Below, one piece after another: positions 14,066 through 26,715 of a stretch of DNA of 64,000 nt. The DNA comes from Pyrrhoderma lamaoense (Eukaryota > Basidiomycota > Agaricomycetes > Hymenochaetales > Hymenochaetaceae): assembly GCA_002794735.1 (NCBI GenBank), contig NBAZ01000004.1:496001-560000 (forward strand), read 5' to 3'. How positions within the stretch are numbered: position 1 is the first letter of the stretch; each line of letters starts with the position of its first letter. Both the position numbers and the translations under genes were made by a program. The notes beneath the pieces were generated by a model that saw only the letters and a program-made list of their open reading frames with translations, was not told the DNA's origin and did no database searches.

Positions 14066-15362
14066 ATGGCTCCCATCAAGACCTGTGTACTAGGAACCGG
14101 TCTTTCCGGTATAACCTTCCAGATCCCTTTCGTTCTGGCTCTACCAGACTTGTTCACACTCCATTCAGTTCTTGAAAGAAATCCTTCATCTGAAGGGGGA
14201 AGAGTCAAGGAACGATTTGGGGTAACAGCAAAGGTTCATCGCTCGTTCGAAGACGTCCTTGCAGACAGCGAAGTCGAACTCGTTATTGTCGGCACCCCTA
14301 ACGCTACCCATTTTGAGTATGCAAAGCGCAGTTTAGAGTCTGGGAAGCACGTTCTGGTTGAGAAGCCTGCAGTGACCACCGTTTCTGAAGCTCGAGAACT
14401 CAGTGAACTCGCTAAATCGAAGAACCTTGTACTATATGCATATCAAAATCGCCGATGGGATTCAGACTTCCTTGCAGTCAAACGTCTTCTGAATGAACCA
14501 GCATCGTCGCCTAACTCTTTAGGTGACTTGGTGGAATTTGAGACTCAGTATGTACTTTTAATCTCACGTCCAGTGTGAAGCATATCTTCTAAACCTTGGT
14601 ATAACAGCTTTGATCGCTATCGATTAAGTCTCAAAGGCACCTGGAAGGATGAGGCTCTTCCGGAGCAGGGCAGTTGTATGATCTTGGTACACACCTACTC
14701 GATCAAGTTGTATCTCTCTTTGGGAGACCGGGAAGTGTAACTGGTTTTGTTGAGAACATCCGTGGAGTGGGTCACCCAGAGGTGGATGATACGGTATGTC
14801 TGCATGCACTCAATACCATATACCATAATAGCTGACTGATGCTATCTTTGATCGCTATAGTTCACCGTGGTTCTTCGTTACCCTGTTTCAGATTCAAGAA
14901 AGTATCCCTTGAATGTTATAGCACGAGCACATATTGTTTCCGCACGTAACTCACAAATTCGATATATTATAAGAGGGACAAAAGGGACGTTAGTAAAATA
15001 TGGGCTCGATGTACAGGAGGATCAGTTAAAGGCAATAGCTTCTCCCCAAGATATATTTGGAAAGGAGTATGGAAAGGAGCCAGAATCAATTTGGGCTGAT
15101 ATTGATTTATTAGATGATGCTGGAAACATAAATACGAAGAAGTAAGTCCACTACACCTTGTCTTCAACGGCTATACTAATACTCTTGTAGGTGGCCATCC
15201 ACAGAGAAAGGATGCTACGTTGAACTATTCAGAAATCTAGCTGACGCGATCAGGAACGGTAATAAACCATTAGTCAAATGGAGTGAAGTAACCACTGTTA
15301 TTGAGATCATTGAAGCTGCTCGTAAAAGCTCCAAAGAAGGGCGTACGATTACTCTGGCATGA
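14066..15362 (+). CDS. Gfo/Idh/MocA-family NAD(P)-dependent oxidoreductase, one frameshift
   Basis: Four exons (14066-14547, 14608-14793, 14861-15141, 15191-15362), 373 residues after adding one base. The start MAPIKTCVLGTGLSG carries the nucleotide-binding GxGxxG-like turn. Next come VLERNPSS, the GTPNATHFEYAKRSLESGKH segment and HVLVEKPAVTT (the conserved EKP motif), then YQNRRWDSDF. The C-terminal half has FDRYRLSLKGTWKDE, LYDLGTHLLDQVVSLFGRP and NIRGVGHPEVDDT, typical of the fungal YMR315W/dihydrodiol-dehydrogenase-like branch. A break at 14662-14663 (CCGGAGCAGG) is cured by one extra G, giving PGAGQLYDLG, and exon phases then agree. Substrate is not predictable; members oxidise sugars, inositols or trans-dihydrodiols. 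Confidence 0.88.
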
Positions 15363-15570
15363 CGTTAGGTATAAAAACATGTAATAGTTGTGTATTTTTA
15401 TGTGAACATTAATCGGAATTCATGCATATATAAACTATCTATAATAATAATTATGATGTATTCTCGGCTCGGATGAGGTCATACAACCGGATATAGTTAC
15501 CTCATTTAGGTTACAATCCATTCTTCCACGTATCCGCTTACTTGTACTCTCTATCCTACCTACCATTGTG

Positions 15571-17322
15571 ATGTCTTATGTCCCTGTAATTGTCGAGCTT
15601 CCACAAAGGTCATTAACTTTCAATGTTAATGTCCCTCATCTAGGGACTGTCCTTGATATTAAACAAGAAATATACCGTGTTTGCCCAGGCAACCCACGCG
15701 TCGAAGGCCAACGTCTTATTAGCAAAGGACGAATTCTAGAAGATGCAGAACGTATAGAGACCCTCTGGAAGGTATATTCTACTTCCTCTCTTTATAACTA
15801 GCGGATATAGAATTTATAACGCCATACACTCCAGAATGTTGAGGAAACAAAAGTAGTTCACCTAGCCGTCAATCCATGGTCTTGGAGTACGACCGCTCCA
15901 GATATCTCAAGTGTTCCAACATCCCCTGAAACTAGCTTTTCTCCTCGTGCGATCCGAAACCCATTTTCCCAGGAAGAAAATACACAACAAGCAATCCATG
16001 GACAGAACAGAGCATCAAGGCAACACTCTTTGTCACACCCTCCTAATTATACTACTGCAGAATATATAATTACACTCCATCAAAAGGCACTTCAGGTCCT
16101 AAATCATGCAAGGCCGTCATATGTTAACTTTCAAGAATCCTACTGGTCCTCAAAGGAATATGCAAAAGAAGTCTTGACGTCTAATGGGTATGCCTGGCAT
16201 CCTATCTTTGACGAGGAATTCCCTCCACTTTCTCCACCAGATGAGGGTGTAATATATGAATCAACTTTGATTGGGTACGTTGTTGATTGGTGTCGACTCT
16301 AAAATGATTATACTGATTGATTCCATTATCTCTGACTATATAGGGGTCAGCCGTATCTCCAGAATTTGACGCCACATGCTATTCCAACACCTTGTCAACA
16401 ACATGCACTTAACGTTCTTTCATACACATTTCCTCTTCTCAGCATTATACCTCCCGATCACCCGGTCTTCGGAATTGAGGCTCCTATACGTATTGATCGT
16501 GACCCAAGACATGGACAAGATCAACAACAACAACAACAGCAGCAGCAGCAGCAACAACAACAACAACAACAACCCCGTGGTGCAGGTGTCAATGTACGGA
16601 TACAGGTTCGCGCAGTCGTCACTCCGTTAATTCTTCTTTGTATCCGTACTCTAGTCCTTCTTTATTTTTTCTCGCCTGCAAGAAAACCAATTTATGGCTT
16701 CTTACTCGGTATATACGTCTTCTACGAAGCTTGGGGTGCTTTCCGTGGTGCAATCTTTGACCAAGGAGCCAATGGCCGGAATGCAAATGAGAACGTGAAT
16801 GCTGCGGATGGGGCTGGAAGACCAGCTGCGGCTGCAGCCCAGGTTGGCAATAACAATAACAATAATAACAACGATAATGGCCTAGTTCGTAATCAGAGGA
16901 ATATGAACACTCTTCGGATTACGACAAACACAAATGTTATCCTCAACCGTCTTGCCCATATGAACTTGGCTGAAGAAGACAGGATGTTGGATCATGGTGG
17001 ACCAGAACCTGGATTTTTCCGGAAAGCATACATGTTTGTTAGTCTACTCATTTTGACTTTGCACCCTGCTATCTGGCTCCGTAGGCGTATAGCTATGAGA
17101 ATTCGCGAACTTAGAATCCGGGGAGAAGCAACTGAACGACACACGGAACAATTGGCCCAGGATGCTGAACGTGAAAACACTGGAGAAGGTTCTGGTGGTG
17201 AGGATAGGAACAGTCAAGTACGCCAATCGAGACAGGCCTTATTGGCTCGTCACGCTCAGAGACCCGCTTGGATTCGGGAGTATATTGACCGGGCTAGCGC
17301 AAGAGAACTACTAGATATCTAG
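15571..17322 (+). CDS. Ubiquitin-like-domain ER membrane protein (Herp-like)
   Basis: Three exons (15571-15771, 15835-16274, 16344-17322) give 539 residues with no frame problems. Residues 1-67 form a ubiquitin-like domain (VIVELPQRSLTFNVNVPHLG, then VEGQRLISKGRIL and ETLWK). A disordered Ser/Pro-rich linker follows, then a 17-residue polyglutamine tract (about 274-290) and Asn-rich stretches. Hydrophobic segments at about 305-323, 330-348 and 442-458 are candidate membrane helices; the C-terminal tail is charged. The layout of N-terminal UBL, linker and C-terminal membrane segments matches Herp-type proteins of ER-associated degradation. The Dsc3 family also combines a UBL with membrane helices and is an alternative. 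The specific name is inference. Confidence 0.7.
16522..16572 (+). repeat. CAA/CAG polyglutamine repeat in the UBL protein
   Basis: Seventeen glutamine codons in a row, mainly CAA with a central block of CAG. The mixed codons suggest slow expansion with some interruption. A second, Asn-coding AAT/AAC-rich tract lies at about 16849-16875. Such tracts are often length-polymorphic. Confidence 0.95.
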
Positions 17323-17497
17323 TTCTGGAGTTGTTTGGGGGATGGATTATCTTCTCCACTTCCCTCTCTCCTTTTCTTTCTCTTTAGGTGTACACTAGAA
17401 CTACTATTTATTCATTGACAATGAACAAAAACCGGATCGAGTATAAGCAAAAACTCATGGTATGAGTGACAGTAATAATAATACACATAAGTTTAGA

Positions 17498-19333
17498 CTA
17501 GTAATAATAATCGGGGATGTCCATAATCACCTTCATCTTCCAGCCTTTCTTATCATCATCAGGTTCCGTTTCTGCCCAAGCAATATCTGGATCATTCATT
17601 TCTCTACTGCGTTCAACTTCAGAATTGTCTAACACTTCGTCTAGTCCCAAAATATCCACCTCAGCATCTTCTATTTGCCTTTTACGCTGAGCTATCTCAT
17701 CTTCGTCTTCCTATCAGAGCAAAGCAAGTTAACAACAACGTCTAGAAGAACAACACCAGCTTTGAAAGAAACCTACAATATCAAATTCGTCTTCTCGTTC
17801 TTCGTATTCGACGTTTTCATCTACTTCCTCAAAACCACCCGCAAATGCACCCCATCTCTCAGCAGTAGGACAATGCCACAGCAAGATATCCCGGATTTCG
17901 TCGTTGATGCAATAGCAGGGGCTTTAGGATGCCACTAGGCAAAAAAAGTTTAGGGAACGAGCTTAGTTTGAAGGAATTCAGAAAATTATTACCGTAACAT
18001 CCAATAACGGTTCACGGCCCCCATCAAGAGAAGTGACGAATTGACCATCAGAGGCGAGATCCCAGATATATATCTTATGAGTTGCAGAGTCTGAAGAACC
18101 ACCTGCAAGCCAGATTCCATCGGGGCTGTAGGCCATGTTATGCCATGCAACTCTATTGATAGGGTCACTAAACCTATATGTAGGTTCAAGCTCAACTATC
18201 TCTTGTTCTTCTTCAATATTTGGATGTAAAGGTGGGAAGTCAATTGGAAGATTGAATTGACGGAGCACTCGATCCGAGGAGTTTGTTATCAAGCGCCTAG
18301 TAGGATATTTTTATGGATTTGAATCGGGGGAAGATGAGAATAAGCTTACCTCCCATTCTTGGAGAAGTTGAGACCCTTCATCACTAATGGCTGAGTTCCG
18401 GCCCCAACAATTTTATAACGCGCTACTAGCTATGAATTTAACATAGGTAAGCAGTATGAAGGAAGGGACGAAAGTTAAACACACTTCTTGTGTCATAGTT
18501 CTGAAAATCAACAAGGTACCAGTAGAAGTACCAACATAAATATGTTTTCCTGTGGGATCAAATCGTGCCACAGTAAAAGCAGATCTGAGAATTATTATTA
18601 TCTGATTCCGTTATTTGAATGGGGCCACAATTGTACCTCTTTACTTGATCTATGTCATTCGGATTTTCCAAGAGCTCTGTTCTGCCCCGGAGCTCTCCAC
18701 CCCGGAGATCAACGACAAACGCATCACCGACGGCGAGAAGAACAAGAATTATCTTCCTAGTAATATTAGCGTTTATCATGAGTACTCTGTTTTCCTTTAT
18801 TCTATCAAGAAGTACTACACACATGTTCCGGGGATGAAAGTAGGCGGATGCAACGGGAGCATCAAACCGTATAGTCGCATATCTTCGTGGAGAAAACGAC
18901 GCAGTTGATAAGTCCCATACGATTGTATTCCAGTCTTTTGAAGCTGTGAGCAAGTACTTGGAGTTTCTTGACCAACTATCAGAACCACAGGAATATGAAA
19001 ACGCGTAACAAGAGCGTGAGCTCCCTCCAATTCGATGACACACACCTCATGAACCAAACACGCACTCTACACTAGTAACAGTCTTCAGGTGACCTTCAAG
19101 CCTTCGTACGGTAGATTTTGTTTCAAGATCCCAAATGAGAGTTTTTCCGTCATATCTTCCTCCAGCTATGTATTTGCCATGTGGGTCATACCGAGCGAAG
19201 GAGGAGCCAGACTGGAGAGTTTTCAGTACAGCCGTTGGATACGTGTTACCATCAAGTGGATCTGAGCAGACGCAAAGAATAAGCATGTTGATCTCCTTTC
19301 ATATAAGTTAGACTCACTGAGCTTCTTGTTCAT
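17498..19333 (-). CDS. SWD1: COMPASS (Set1C) WD40 subunit Swd1/RbBP5, one frameshift
   Basis: Nine exons: 19333-19318, 19261-19066, 18975-18823, 18756-18637, 18584-18485, 18429-18350, 18296-17993, 17934-17777, 17710-17498; 446 residues with one base added. A 16-nt first exon gives the start MNKKLNPLDGNTYPTAV, closer to the RbBP5/Swd1 start than the alternative ATG at 19286. WD40 blades include SFARYDPHGKYIAGGRYDG, SVDWSRNSKYLLTASKDW and HNMAYSPDGIWLAGGSSDS. After the propeller comes FAGGFEEVDENVEYEERED, the acidic hinge characteristic of RbBP5/Swd1, which contacts the SET-domain subunit and Bre2/Ash2L. It acts in the nucleus in histone H3K4 methylation. The break is at 17883-17885 (TCTTGC on the minus strand); one extra T restores SLLWHCPTAERWG. 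Divergent from TTI2. Confidence 0.93.
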
Positions 19334-19493
19334 TTGTTTTTGCACAGGAAGTTACTCAAGGAAACGGAGTAGTTGAGTTGACGCGTGTGTGGCTGTACGC
19401 ACTTTAATTTTATGCACTGATCTCGTTTTCTTCAATAAGAAGTGATCGGCGGTCAATAACTCTAGACGCTTAAGCTTCTTTCAGAAGGACGTC
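19334..19493. promoter_or_regulatory. Bidirectional promoter, SWD1 / TTI2
   Basis: 160 bases between the two proposed ATGs, the shortest divergent spacing in the window. Transcription of both genes must start within it. No named factor site recognised. Confidence 0.4.
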
Positions 19494-21088
19494 ATGTCCG
19501 AGTCCGAGCCAAGTCTCGAACTGGACTTGATCCAAGCTCTACAAGTTCCTTCGGATTTCTCTGAAAGAGGGGATAGAGACTACGATACTCAGAAATGGAA
19601 TGAAGATGTCCAGATAATACTAAAAAAACTAGAAGGAAAGCAGCTCAGAGACCCACTTTCTGTAGCAAGTGTTTCTCAGCTCATTGGACCCGAAGTTTGG
19701 CTTGCTCGAGAGACACAGGAACTTGCGCAAGGTTTGTTACCGATCTAGATCTTTCCACAAAATCCTTTCAAGTTATCTGACTTATATCAGTTCTTCTTGC
19801 GTCTGTTAATCCTAGCATAGAGCTAGTGAAGTCTATTCTCGAAGACTATGTCAAGCCTGTTTTCTTAGCAAACCCTCATCCTCAAGTCAATCTAACAACC
19901 GGAAGAGCTTTGCCGAGGATTGCTGGTGGTCCTTTAGCATCTATGGACCACTTCCAAGAACAAAAATGGAAAACCCACCCTGGTGTAGCTAACGTTGTCT
20001 CATGGTGTATTAAACATATTCCTGTGAGGATCAGACAACTTACTAACATATCAAATCCTGAAGCATAGTTCTAATCAGATACTAGGAAAGTAGCTATGAG
20101 CAAGTCTGGCACCTCCTAATACCGCCTTTAATAACATATATCGATGATTATCAAACACCTTACAAGCTTCGTGGTGCACTACTAGTTTCGGACCTTTTAG
20201 AAAATGTCCCCATGAATATTTTGAAGCGTACAGGAATCTCACAGCTATTATTCACTGTATGCACCTTTGCGAACCTTGCTGCAAAATATGCGTTAATTCT
20301 AAGCCTATTTCACAGTCACTAACGAAAGCATATACGAGTTTACATGATGAACTCAGTCCGAAACTACTCAAAACCACTACACCTGTACTAATACATCTTA
20401 TAACCAAAACTACGGATCCGGATTCAGAGCAACGGTTCGAACAGCTCTGTGCTGTTTTGGGTGAAAATATCATTGGAAGCGTTTGGGTATTCGCAGGCCA
20501 AGAACGGGATACTATCGAAGCGTCCATGGATGTTTTACCTCTGCTTGTACGTAGTTTAGGCATAGGGAGTGTAAGATACCTAAAGGTTCGATCATTGTGT
20601 TATCATTATATCAAATGCAATTCTAATCAACTGTCGTTCCAGGCTTTGATTAATCAATGTATACATTGCATCACACTGAATGAGCTAGTCCCAAGAGCTC
20701 CCGCACTTGAAAAGGCTTCTCTCAGAGCCCTACCTGTCATCATCCAGGAATGTCACCCCGAATGACAAGCTGGAAAGGTACCATTATTGAAGGGGTTGGA
20801 AAATATTGGGTTTCACTAGTTGATAGACAAGAAAAAGAAAAAGGTAAAAATATATACATCCTAGTATATTTCTCGCTTACATTTCACTAGACGATGAGGA
20901 GTTGAGGAAGCTCGTGGCTGAAGTCTTCGTCTCTTTATCTAAGGCCTGTTCAAGTGTTTTAAATGTACGGTTTTACCAGTTTTAACAACATCATTTTACT
21001 TATCTGCTCATTTCATGATGTTTAGGAAGAATACCTAGCAGTGTTGCGTGTTGAGCCTGATATACTAAAACAGGTTATATCCTGTTAG
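19494..21088 (+). CDS. TTI2: TELO2-interacting protein 2 homologue, one frameshift
   Basis: Seven exons (19494-19731, 19791-20023, 20086-20256, 20316-20585, 20643-20843, 20891-20964, 21026-21088); 416 residues with one base added. An all-helical, HEAT-like protein. Family-like segments include YVKPVFLANPHPQVNLTTGR, HPGVANVVSWCIKHIP, VWHLLIPPLITYIDDYQTPY and KLRGALLVSDLLENVP. Tti2 works in the Tel2-Tti1-Tti2 complex with Hsp90 to mature PIKK kinases (TOR, ATM/ATR, SMG1/TRRAP). The break is in the four-C run 20756-20759: the current frame ends at a TGA just after, and one extra C gives HPRMTSWKGTIIEGVGKYW. Exon phases then agree to the TAG at 21088. The family assignment rests on remembered motifs, so it is slightly less sure than the neighbours. 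Confidence 0.8.
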
Positions 21089-21250
21089 TTTGACAAAGTT
21101 ATATATTGTAGGTAGAAGTTTCTTTGTTTATTTTTTTTTTTTTGTCTGTAGTGTTACATATATTCCGCTTTGTCATTCTACACGATTTTTCTTATAATTC
21201 TGTCAGTTGCGTTTGTAAGCCCAAGCAAGATGCGATCGATAAAAATGGTA

Positions 21251-22709
21251 CTATACTTCTGAAGGTTCAAAATCGTGTATACGTTTCCTGCTAGGCGAAT
21301 CAACCTCCATTGAAACATCACTTCCACCTTGTCCTAGTTGGTGGACTGGAGCTGCCCAGATGTTTAACTTCGAATCTTCACCTCCGCTCAGTAGAAGTCC
21401 ACTCTAGATGTAACATCAGAATGATATTATAACTCAATTATATGCATCACTAGTATGCAACAATAGTAAAGTGAAAATACGCACATCCTCATCCCAGAGT
21501 GCACATCTAACTATCTCACTGTGGCCCCTAGTGAATACTTGCTCAAGGGACCACCGAGAGCCAGGACTCCCTGGTGCTATTATTGCCAGGTCCCCTCTAT
21601 GGAAAACGGGTTATCTCTTAGTGAAAAGAAACGCATAATTTAGGTTAGCAGGAGACTTACTCGTTGGAACCTGCAAGGACATGGAAAGAGCCGTTGCGCG
21701 AAGTATGCCCATCAATGATAAAATCTGTCACCCAAGGTAGTGCTGGGTCGGTATATGTCAGTCGATCTCGGTCAACATCTTGCAGACTGTCAAGCTAAAA
21801 GTAAGGTTAACTCTAATTCCTAGAGTTTAATCCTATTTTTCTTCTTACTTCTGTATTCCAAAGGCTTAAAGTCTCCATATCACTAGATGCCCATATTTGT
21901 GGATCCCTATTCTCATCCTGCATCCAACCAGCCCTTGAGATACTACATCCCCAATTTCGAACACCTGTATTCGCTTCGTCTTCGTCATCTTCTAACGGAT
22001 TTGAGAGACAGATCAGTCCGTCTGTAGAAGCGGACAGAAGAGTCTGACTGGAACCAGCCTGGGAGAAATGAACAGCAGTAATATCATCAGAATGGGTCAT
22101 AGAATGTTTGCGAAGAGGAGCGGCTGGGTTTCTCGGGTCCCTAATAGAAACATAGAGGCCGTTATGAGATATACGGAAGCAAATAATATAATTTTATGAT
22201 TCATACCAATATAATAATGTTGCATCTTCCCCTTGAAGTACAGAACCAGCCGCAACGGTTAGACCATCAGGTGAAGCATCACAAGAAAGTAGTGGTAATT
22301 TTCTTCCTGAGCTAAGCACTGTGAACTTTCGCTTTGTCAATATGTTGGAGAGTGCATATAGGGAGCGCCACTCACTTTGAATTCCCGCGGTGCCGGTACG
22401 CTCATCCCATACCTTTACAGAGCCGTCTCTACCGCAGCTAATCAGGACTTGACGGGAATCTTGGACGACGGAAGCAGTACGCATATAGCTCACACCATCA
22501 TTGTGTCCGGGTAAGGAGCGGACAACAGTTTTACAATCCAGTTTGTCAAGAAGATAGATGGCATTAGAAGGAGCTGACGCAGCTATAGCATAGTTTGATC
22601 GTAATGAAGCAAGAGAAATGACGTAAGAATTGTCAGGTAATGATGTTGAGCTTAGTGTTCTTGAGCTGTTGGCAAATGTTGACGAGAGTGATAACGAGAG
22701 TTCAGACAT
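21251..22709 (-). CDS. WD40 protein, WDR89-like
   Basis: Six exons: 22709-22376, 22306-22207, 22140-21849, 21794-21661, 21596-21485, 21403-21251; 374 residues, all in phase. WD repeats are visible (SCGRDGSVKVWDERTGTAG, LLSASTDGLICLSN, LLSGGEDSKLNIWAAPVHQ). The order and the segments LTVAAGSVLQGEDATLLYW, NWGCSISRAGWMQD and SGLLLSGGEDSKLNIW fit the WDR89 family, conserved from fungi to animals and poorly studied. The product is probably a single seven-bladed propeller of nucleus or cytosol. A first-intron acceptor at 22307 gives QRRKLPLLSC; reading through instead inserts about 23 residues, so this splice deserves RNA support. Confidence 0.8.
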
Positions 22710-23196
22710 TTTTGTGAGGTGAGAGTCGCATAAAGCAAGAAATTTTGAGTAGTAAGGTACTAAATCGACTAGTACGTAATCAGCAACGACTATGATTATA
22801 TTTGTTATTTTTATTATTAAATGTAAATGTTTTGCATCACTCTGAACACTTAATAATTAATTATTATTGATATATTTTATTTGATCACCGCCCTGGCTCA
22901 GCCGCCTGTGTACATGTAATATCGTCAAATCTTCTACGAACTTCATCTTTTTTCACGCATCGTCTCCAAGCCCTATTCCTCCTTATTCTCACTTCTATCC
23001 TCCTCTCTTGTTAACCTTGACTCCCAATTATCAAATTGGTACTGTCAAAAACTCTGTAGCCTCTTAAATCTTGAATTCCACTTCTCCTTGAATTCGCAAG
23101 GGTCTTACGCTCGTTTAAACCCACACTCGTTTGTATCGTTATCCGGAAATCTGTTGTCAACAAATTTATAAAAGCTCTAGCATAAAAATCATTGTC
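22710..23196. other. Divergent intergenic, WDR89-like / small TM gene
   Basis: 487 bases shared by two divergent genes. Next to 22710 it is very AT-rich; toward 23196 it is CT-rich, as in a core promoter and 5' leader of the plus-strand gene. No other feature seen. Confidence 0.4.
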
Positions 23197-23846
23197 ATGA
23201 CTGGTAAGGACCTAACCTGCTCAAAAGCACATTCGAAGGGATGAACTAACTCATCATCTACACCTAGTATCTCCCCGGCGTCATCGTCTCCCCAGCGCTT
23301 GGACTGGACTTTGATTCCGCCCCCCTAGGTACGTGACAAAAATCAAATACAAAAGGTTTATATGTGATCAATAAAATAAAACCCGTATCCCTTTCAGATC
23401 TTTCGAAGCCTCTTGTTGACGACAAGGCCCACCTGCCCGCCATCATCGTTACGCCCTCCTCCCCAACCCATGATCGTGATTTTCAAATTGCGTTCTTAGC
23501 ACCCGAGCCGAAAGAGAATGTAGCGTCGCGTGTCTTTGCCCGACTACAAAAGGGATCTCACTCGCCACAATTCAAGCCACGTACCATTCTACTTCTTTTC
23601 ATACCAATGTTTATCCTCTTTTGTCATGTTCTCACCCATCGTTTCGCATCACGTCATCCACATCTACACTTCGACAAACATACCCAGGGAGGAGTTGTCG
23701 ATATTCATGCAGATGGATCCGGAAATGGTTACTTATCTAGCTGGTTTGACATGAATGATTACTGGGATGGGCGACATGCTAGAGATTTTGTTATTGAAGA
23801 AGAGGAAGATCCAGCCACCCCACTTTCAGAGCCCGAGCTACGCTAG
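23197..23846 (+). CDS. Small single-pass membrane protein, unknown function
   Basis: Three exons (23197-23203, 23296-23328, 23398-23846) give 162 residues. The 7-nt first exon carries MT plus one base. The nearer acceptor at 23270 gives a stop, while CCCCAG at 23295 keeps the frame through GLDFDSAPLDLSKPLVDD into the long exon. The cytosolic-looking N-terminal half is Pro/Ser-rich. One clear transmembrane helix follows (TILLLFIPMFILFCHVL, about residues 80-97), and then an acidic lumenal or extracellular tail ending EEEEDPATPLSEPELR. I do not recognise a family. It could be a basidiomycete-specific type II membrane protein. The exon 1 choice is the weakest part. Confidence 0.6.
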
Positions 23847-25001
23847 TATACTGGATCAACGTGGTGTTGAATATCAGACGTGATGCTCGCTATGTATCCG
23901 ACTTTGACCAAGGACGTTTTTGGTGTTTATCTTATCTTCATTTATTTTTATCAGGTATTCCTTCGCTGTCAAAGGCGCGGCTTCTCTCTAGCATTGTTTT
24001 CAAATTGCACAAGGGTCTGGATCTCTTTGATGTTTGGTATATATTTTGTGGATTTTTTTACTTTTTGCTATGGATCAATGGTCGATGTTTTTTTGTCTCA
24101 TCTTCATACATTGTTCGTTATTTCCGCTTAAGTGCGTCACCCTTCATCCTTCCCCTGCGTTGATCGTTACTATTATGAATTAATGATCATGGGTTTTGAT
24201 TTACATATAAGATTTGACTGAACGTATCTCACGGCTCAGTTTCTTGGTTCTTAAACTGAGTCTTGGCTGACACTGCATCGTGTCTTACAATATGAATATT
24301 CAATAACAATGGGACGCCCCCTAGTTGATTCATCTTTAATTTACACTGGGCCCTTTTACATCCATCCAGACAAGTGAAGGATAATGTATATGGGCGGTGT
24401 ATGATAGAAAAGTCTGTTGTCCACTGAGGGCGATTGGCTTCACCACGCCCGAGGTCCGACCCGTTGAATGGAAGTTATATAGCTCTTTTCGGTGAGGCTA
24501 CTGATCGAGCCTTTCTTTTTATTCGCATTTATCCGCTTTAAGCTCGCTTGTGGTAACCCTAACAGAGGTTTTCAAAAATTTGTCGCCCACCCCCTTTCTG
24601 AGGACATGGAAATTACAAATCAGTGGCAAGTATGGAATAAACAAGATATTGCTAAGCGATACTTGGCTGTGTAGCCGAATGAGTCTCGAGAATATCCTTT
24701 GAAAGACAAGATCACCATCCGCATCAATAGTCTGTCAGGAACAGATCTGATTATGCATGTAATGTATCACTAACTTTAGCTGCACCGACCCCACGCATTA
24801 TATGTCGTCTCGCTAGTTCTAGTGTCCATAGCAAATGTGCTTAGACCGTATAAATTCCTAACTAATCCCGCCCTTTTTTTATTTTTCTCTCACCGCCCCG
24901 TATCTGTTGTCAAGAACTCCCACTTTGAACTTGACAAGCTCAAGTATCGATCATCTCTTAGCCTTGACTCTGACTCTGGTATTTTCTCGACTTTCTTTAC
25001 G
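23847..25001. other. Intergenic, 1.15 kb
   Basis: No convincing coding frame on either strand; short open frames at 23861-24163 and 24492-24674 look like chance in 3'-UTR and CT-rich leader DNA. The last ~190 bases are probably the promoter and leader of the first MARVEL-like gene. Confidence 0.45.
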
Positions 25002-25923
25002 ATGTCTATCCTCTGGAAAGTCCGCTTTGGTGTTTTTGGTACGTCTTGATTTATCTGGGTTGACAATCCATTGACGTTGACGGATTCTATCTATTGCTAG
25101 CGGTTACCTTGTTTTTCTCACTCATCATGCTCGGGGTGAGTGCTGGTTACATTGGACAGGCGGCAAACATTGGCGGAGGTGCTCCAAACTTTTCCATATT
25201 TGGTCTTGTCGTAGCGCTCCTCACTATGTTTTCTATCGGGCCCATGTTAGTGTTCAAGAAACAGGCGGGATAATATTTATTAATTCGACTTTAGGTTTGC
25301 TATCGACTTCATTAGAAGAGGCGCAATCACATCATGGATAGTCGTTGAGTTGAGCGTGATAGGTAAACCTCTTTTGATTCTTGTAATCAGCTGCATGTAT
25401 GAAAACTCTGAAAATAGGTTTGCTCTGGATCTTATGGCTTGCTTCCGCTGCGACCACTTCTAGTGTTACAGGTGGCGCAACAGTTGATTGTGGATTCACA
25501 CTCTCCGGTATGTTGGTGTCGTCTATACCTACTCTTCCATCTTGTCGCGACGTTGTCTAATCGGATACACTCCCCAGGAGCGGGTAATAATCTTTGCCAC
25601 TTGTATCAGGCAATCGAGGCCTTTGGGTTTATCAACTGGCTCATCTGTATGTATCCAACGACAAGACAAAGTTTCTTTGTTTACTGAACCCGAGACTAAC
25701 GCTTTCGTTCCTAGTTTTGGGTTATTGGATCACTCTACTTGTATTTGCGCTTCGGTCTCACCTTCAGGGAGACATGACTGTTTGGCAAGGCACAGTGCGC
25801 GATAACGCTTTCTCCAAAGGAACCTCGGGAAGCGGCCCGGACGTACCTATGACTCAACAACCAGACGTCGGGGGCAACCTCAGACATATTCTTCTGTGCC
25901 CACGGGAAGTCATGCATAACTAG
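25002..25923 (+). CDS. MARVEL-like four-TM membrane protein, copy 1
   Basis: Six exons (25002-25038, 25101-25245, 25295-25362, 25418-25507, 25578-25646, 25715-25923) give 205 residues. Four hydrophobic segments: FGVFAVTLFFSLIMLGVSAG, FSIFGLVVALLTMFSIGPMF, ITSWIVVELSVIGLLWILWL and WLIFLGYWITLLVFALR. Between TM3 and TM4 lies a loop with two cysteines (VDCGFTLSG, NNLCHLYQ) and the conserved QAIEAFGFINWL lead-in. This is the topology of fungal MARVEL-domain proteins of the plasma membrane and endocytic vesicles. The C-terminal tail is polar and variable. Intron phases 1,2,1,1,1 equal those of the next gene downstream. Confidence 0.8.
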
Positions 25924-26715
25924 TGTTACAAAATGGCGAAATGGATCACTCTTGAATTGATGTATCACTTATTTTTCTACATATTTAAATCATAATTGTG
26001 CTATCGAGGCGTCCTTTTGTCTTGGTTTGGAACCTGTGTATGAGTTAATATGACAGGTATCACTAGCTCTTGTATCATTCAAAATATAAAAGGCGACCAT
26101 TGACGCTAGAGATTGATCAGACTCGGGACTCGTGACGAAAAATAGTGTCGCACTAAGTATGTAGTCCCGCGCCGATGCAAACGGATCGTCTGTCAATTGC
26201 TAATCATGGATATGGCAAGGCAAAGCTACAACAAACGGCGAGATTGATACATATGCATACACCGTCTGTCAATCCGATACCCTAACGACTGATAGGCGCC
26301 TATTTTTACATGTACTGCAATTTTCTAAATTTATACACAAAACCTCAATAGCACATGAGAAAGTAATCGTGATAGAGGTCGGTTGATCATTTAAGTCAAA
26401 AATATATCTTTAATTAGGCTAGCGTCTATACCGACATGTTCATTTCATTCGCTAACCCTGATGAAATTTAACCATTTTCGAAGACAATACGGAATCACTG
26501 TTCCTTATTTGCTATTTGAGGACAAGGCATTTTGTAGATTTGAAAATAAATCGGAAACTGGAAGTAAGGTGGTTCTGACGGGGTCAATTCCAACCATTGA
26601 TATGATTAAAATGAGTTAAAAAGACTGAAGGCGTCGGGATTTTGTGCCTTGACTTGTCCCCCCTTTTCTTCTCCTCTTTGCGTCTAGTCACCTTTCTAGA
26701 TTATTGTGCAAAAAC
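25924..26715. other. Intergenic between the MARVEL-like pair
   Basis: About 790 bases, AT-rich, without coding-like frames. I did not see a third gene copy or a mobile element here. Confidence 0.45.

Noticed and set aside
18488..18908. Plus-strand open frames across the SWD1 region
   Set aside because: They overlap SWD1 exons and introns on the minus strand, which have clear WD40 motifs and correct phases; the plus-strand peptides have no protein-like pattern.
23204..23270. Shorter first intron for the small TM gene using the acceptor at 23270
   Set aside because: It leads to a stop codon in the second exon; the acceptor at 23295 keeps one frame to the natural TAG.
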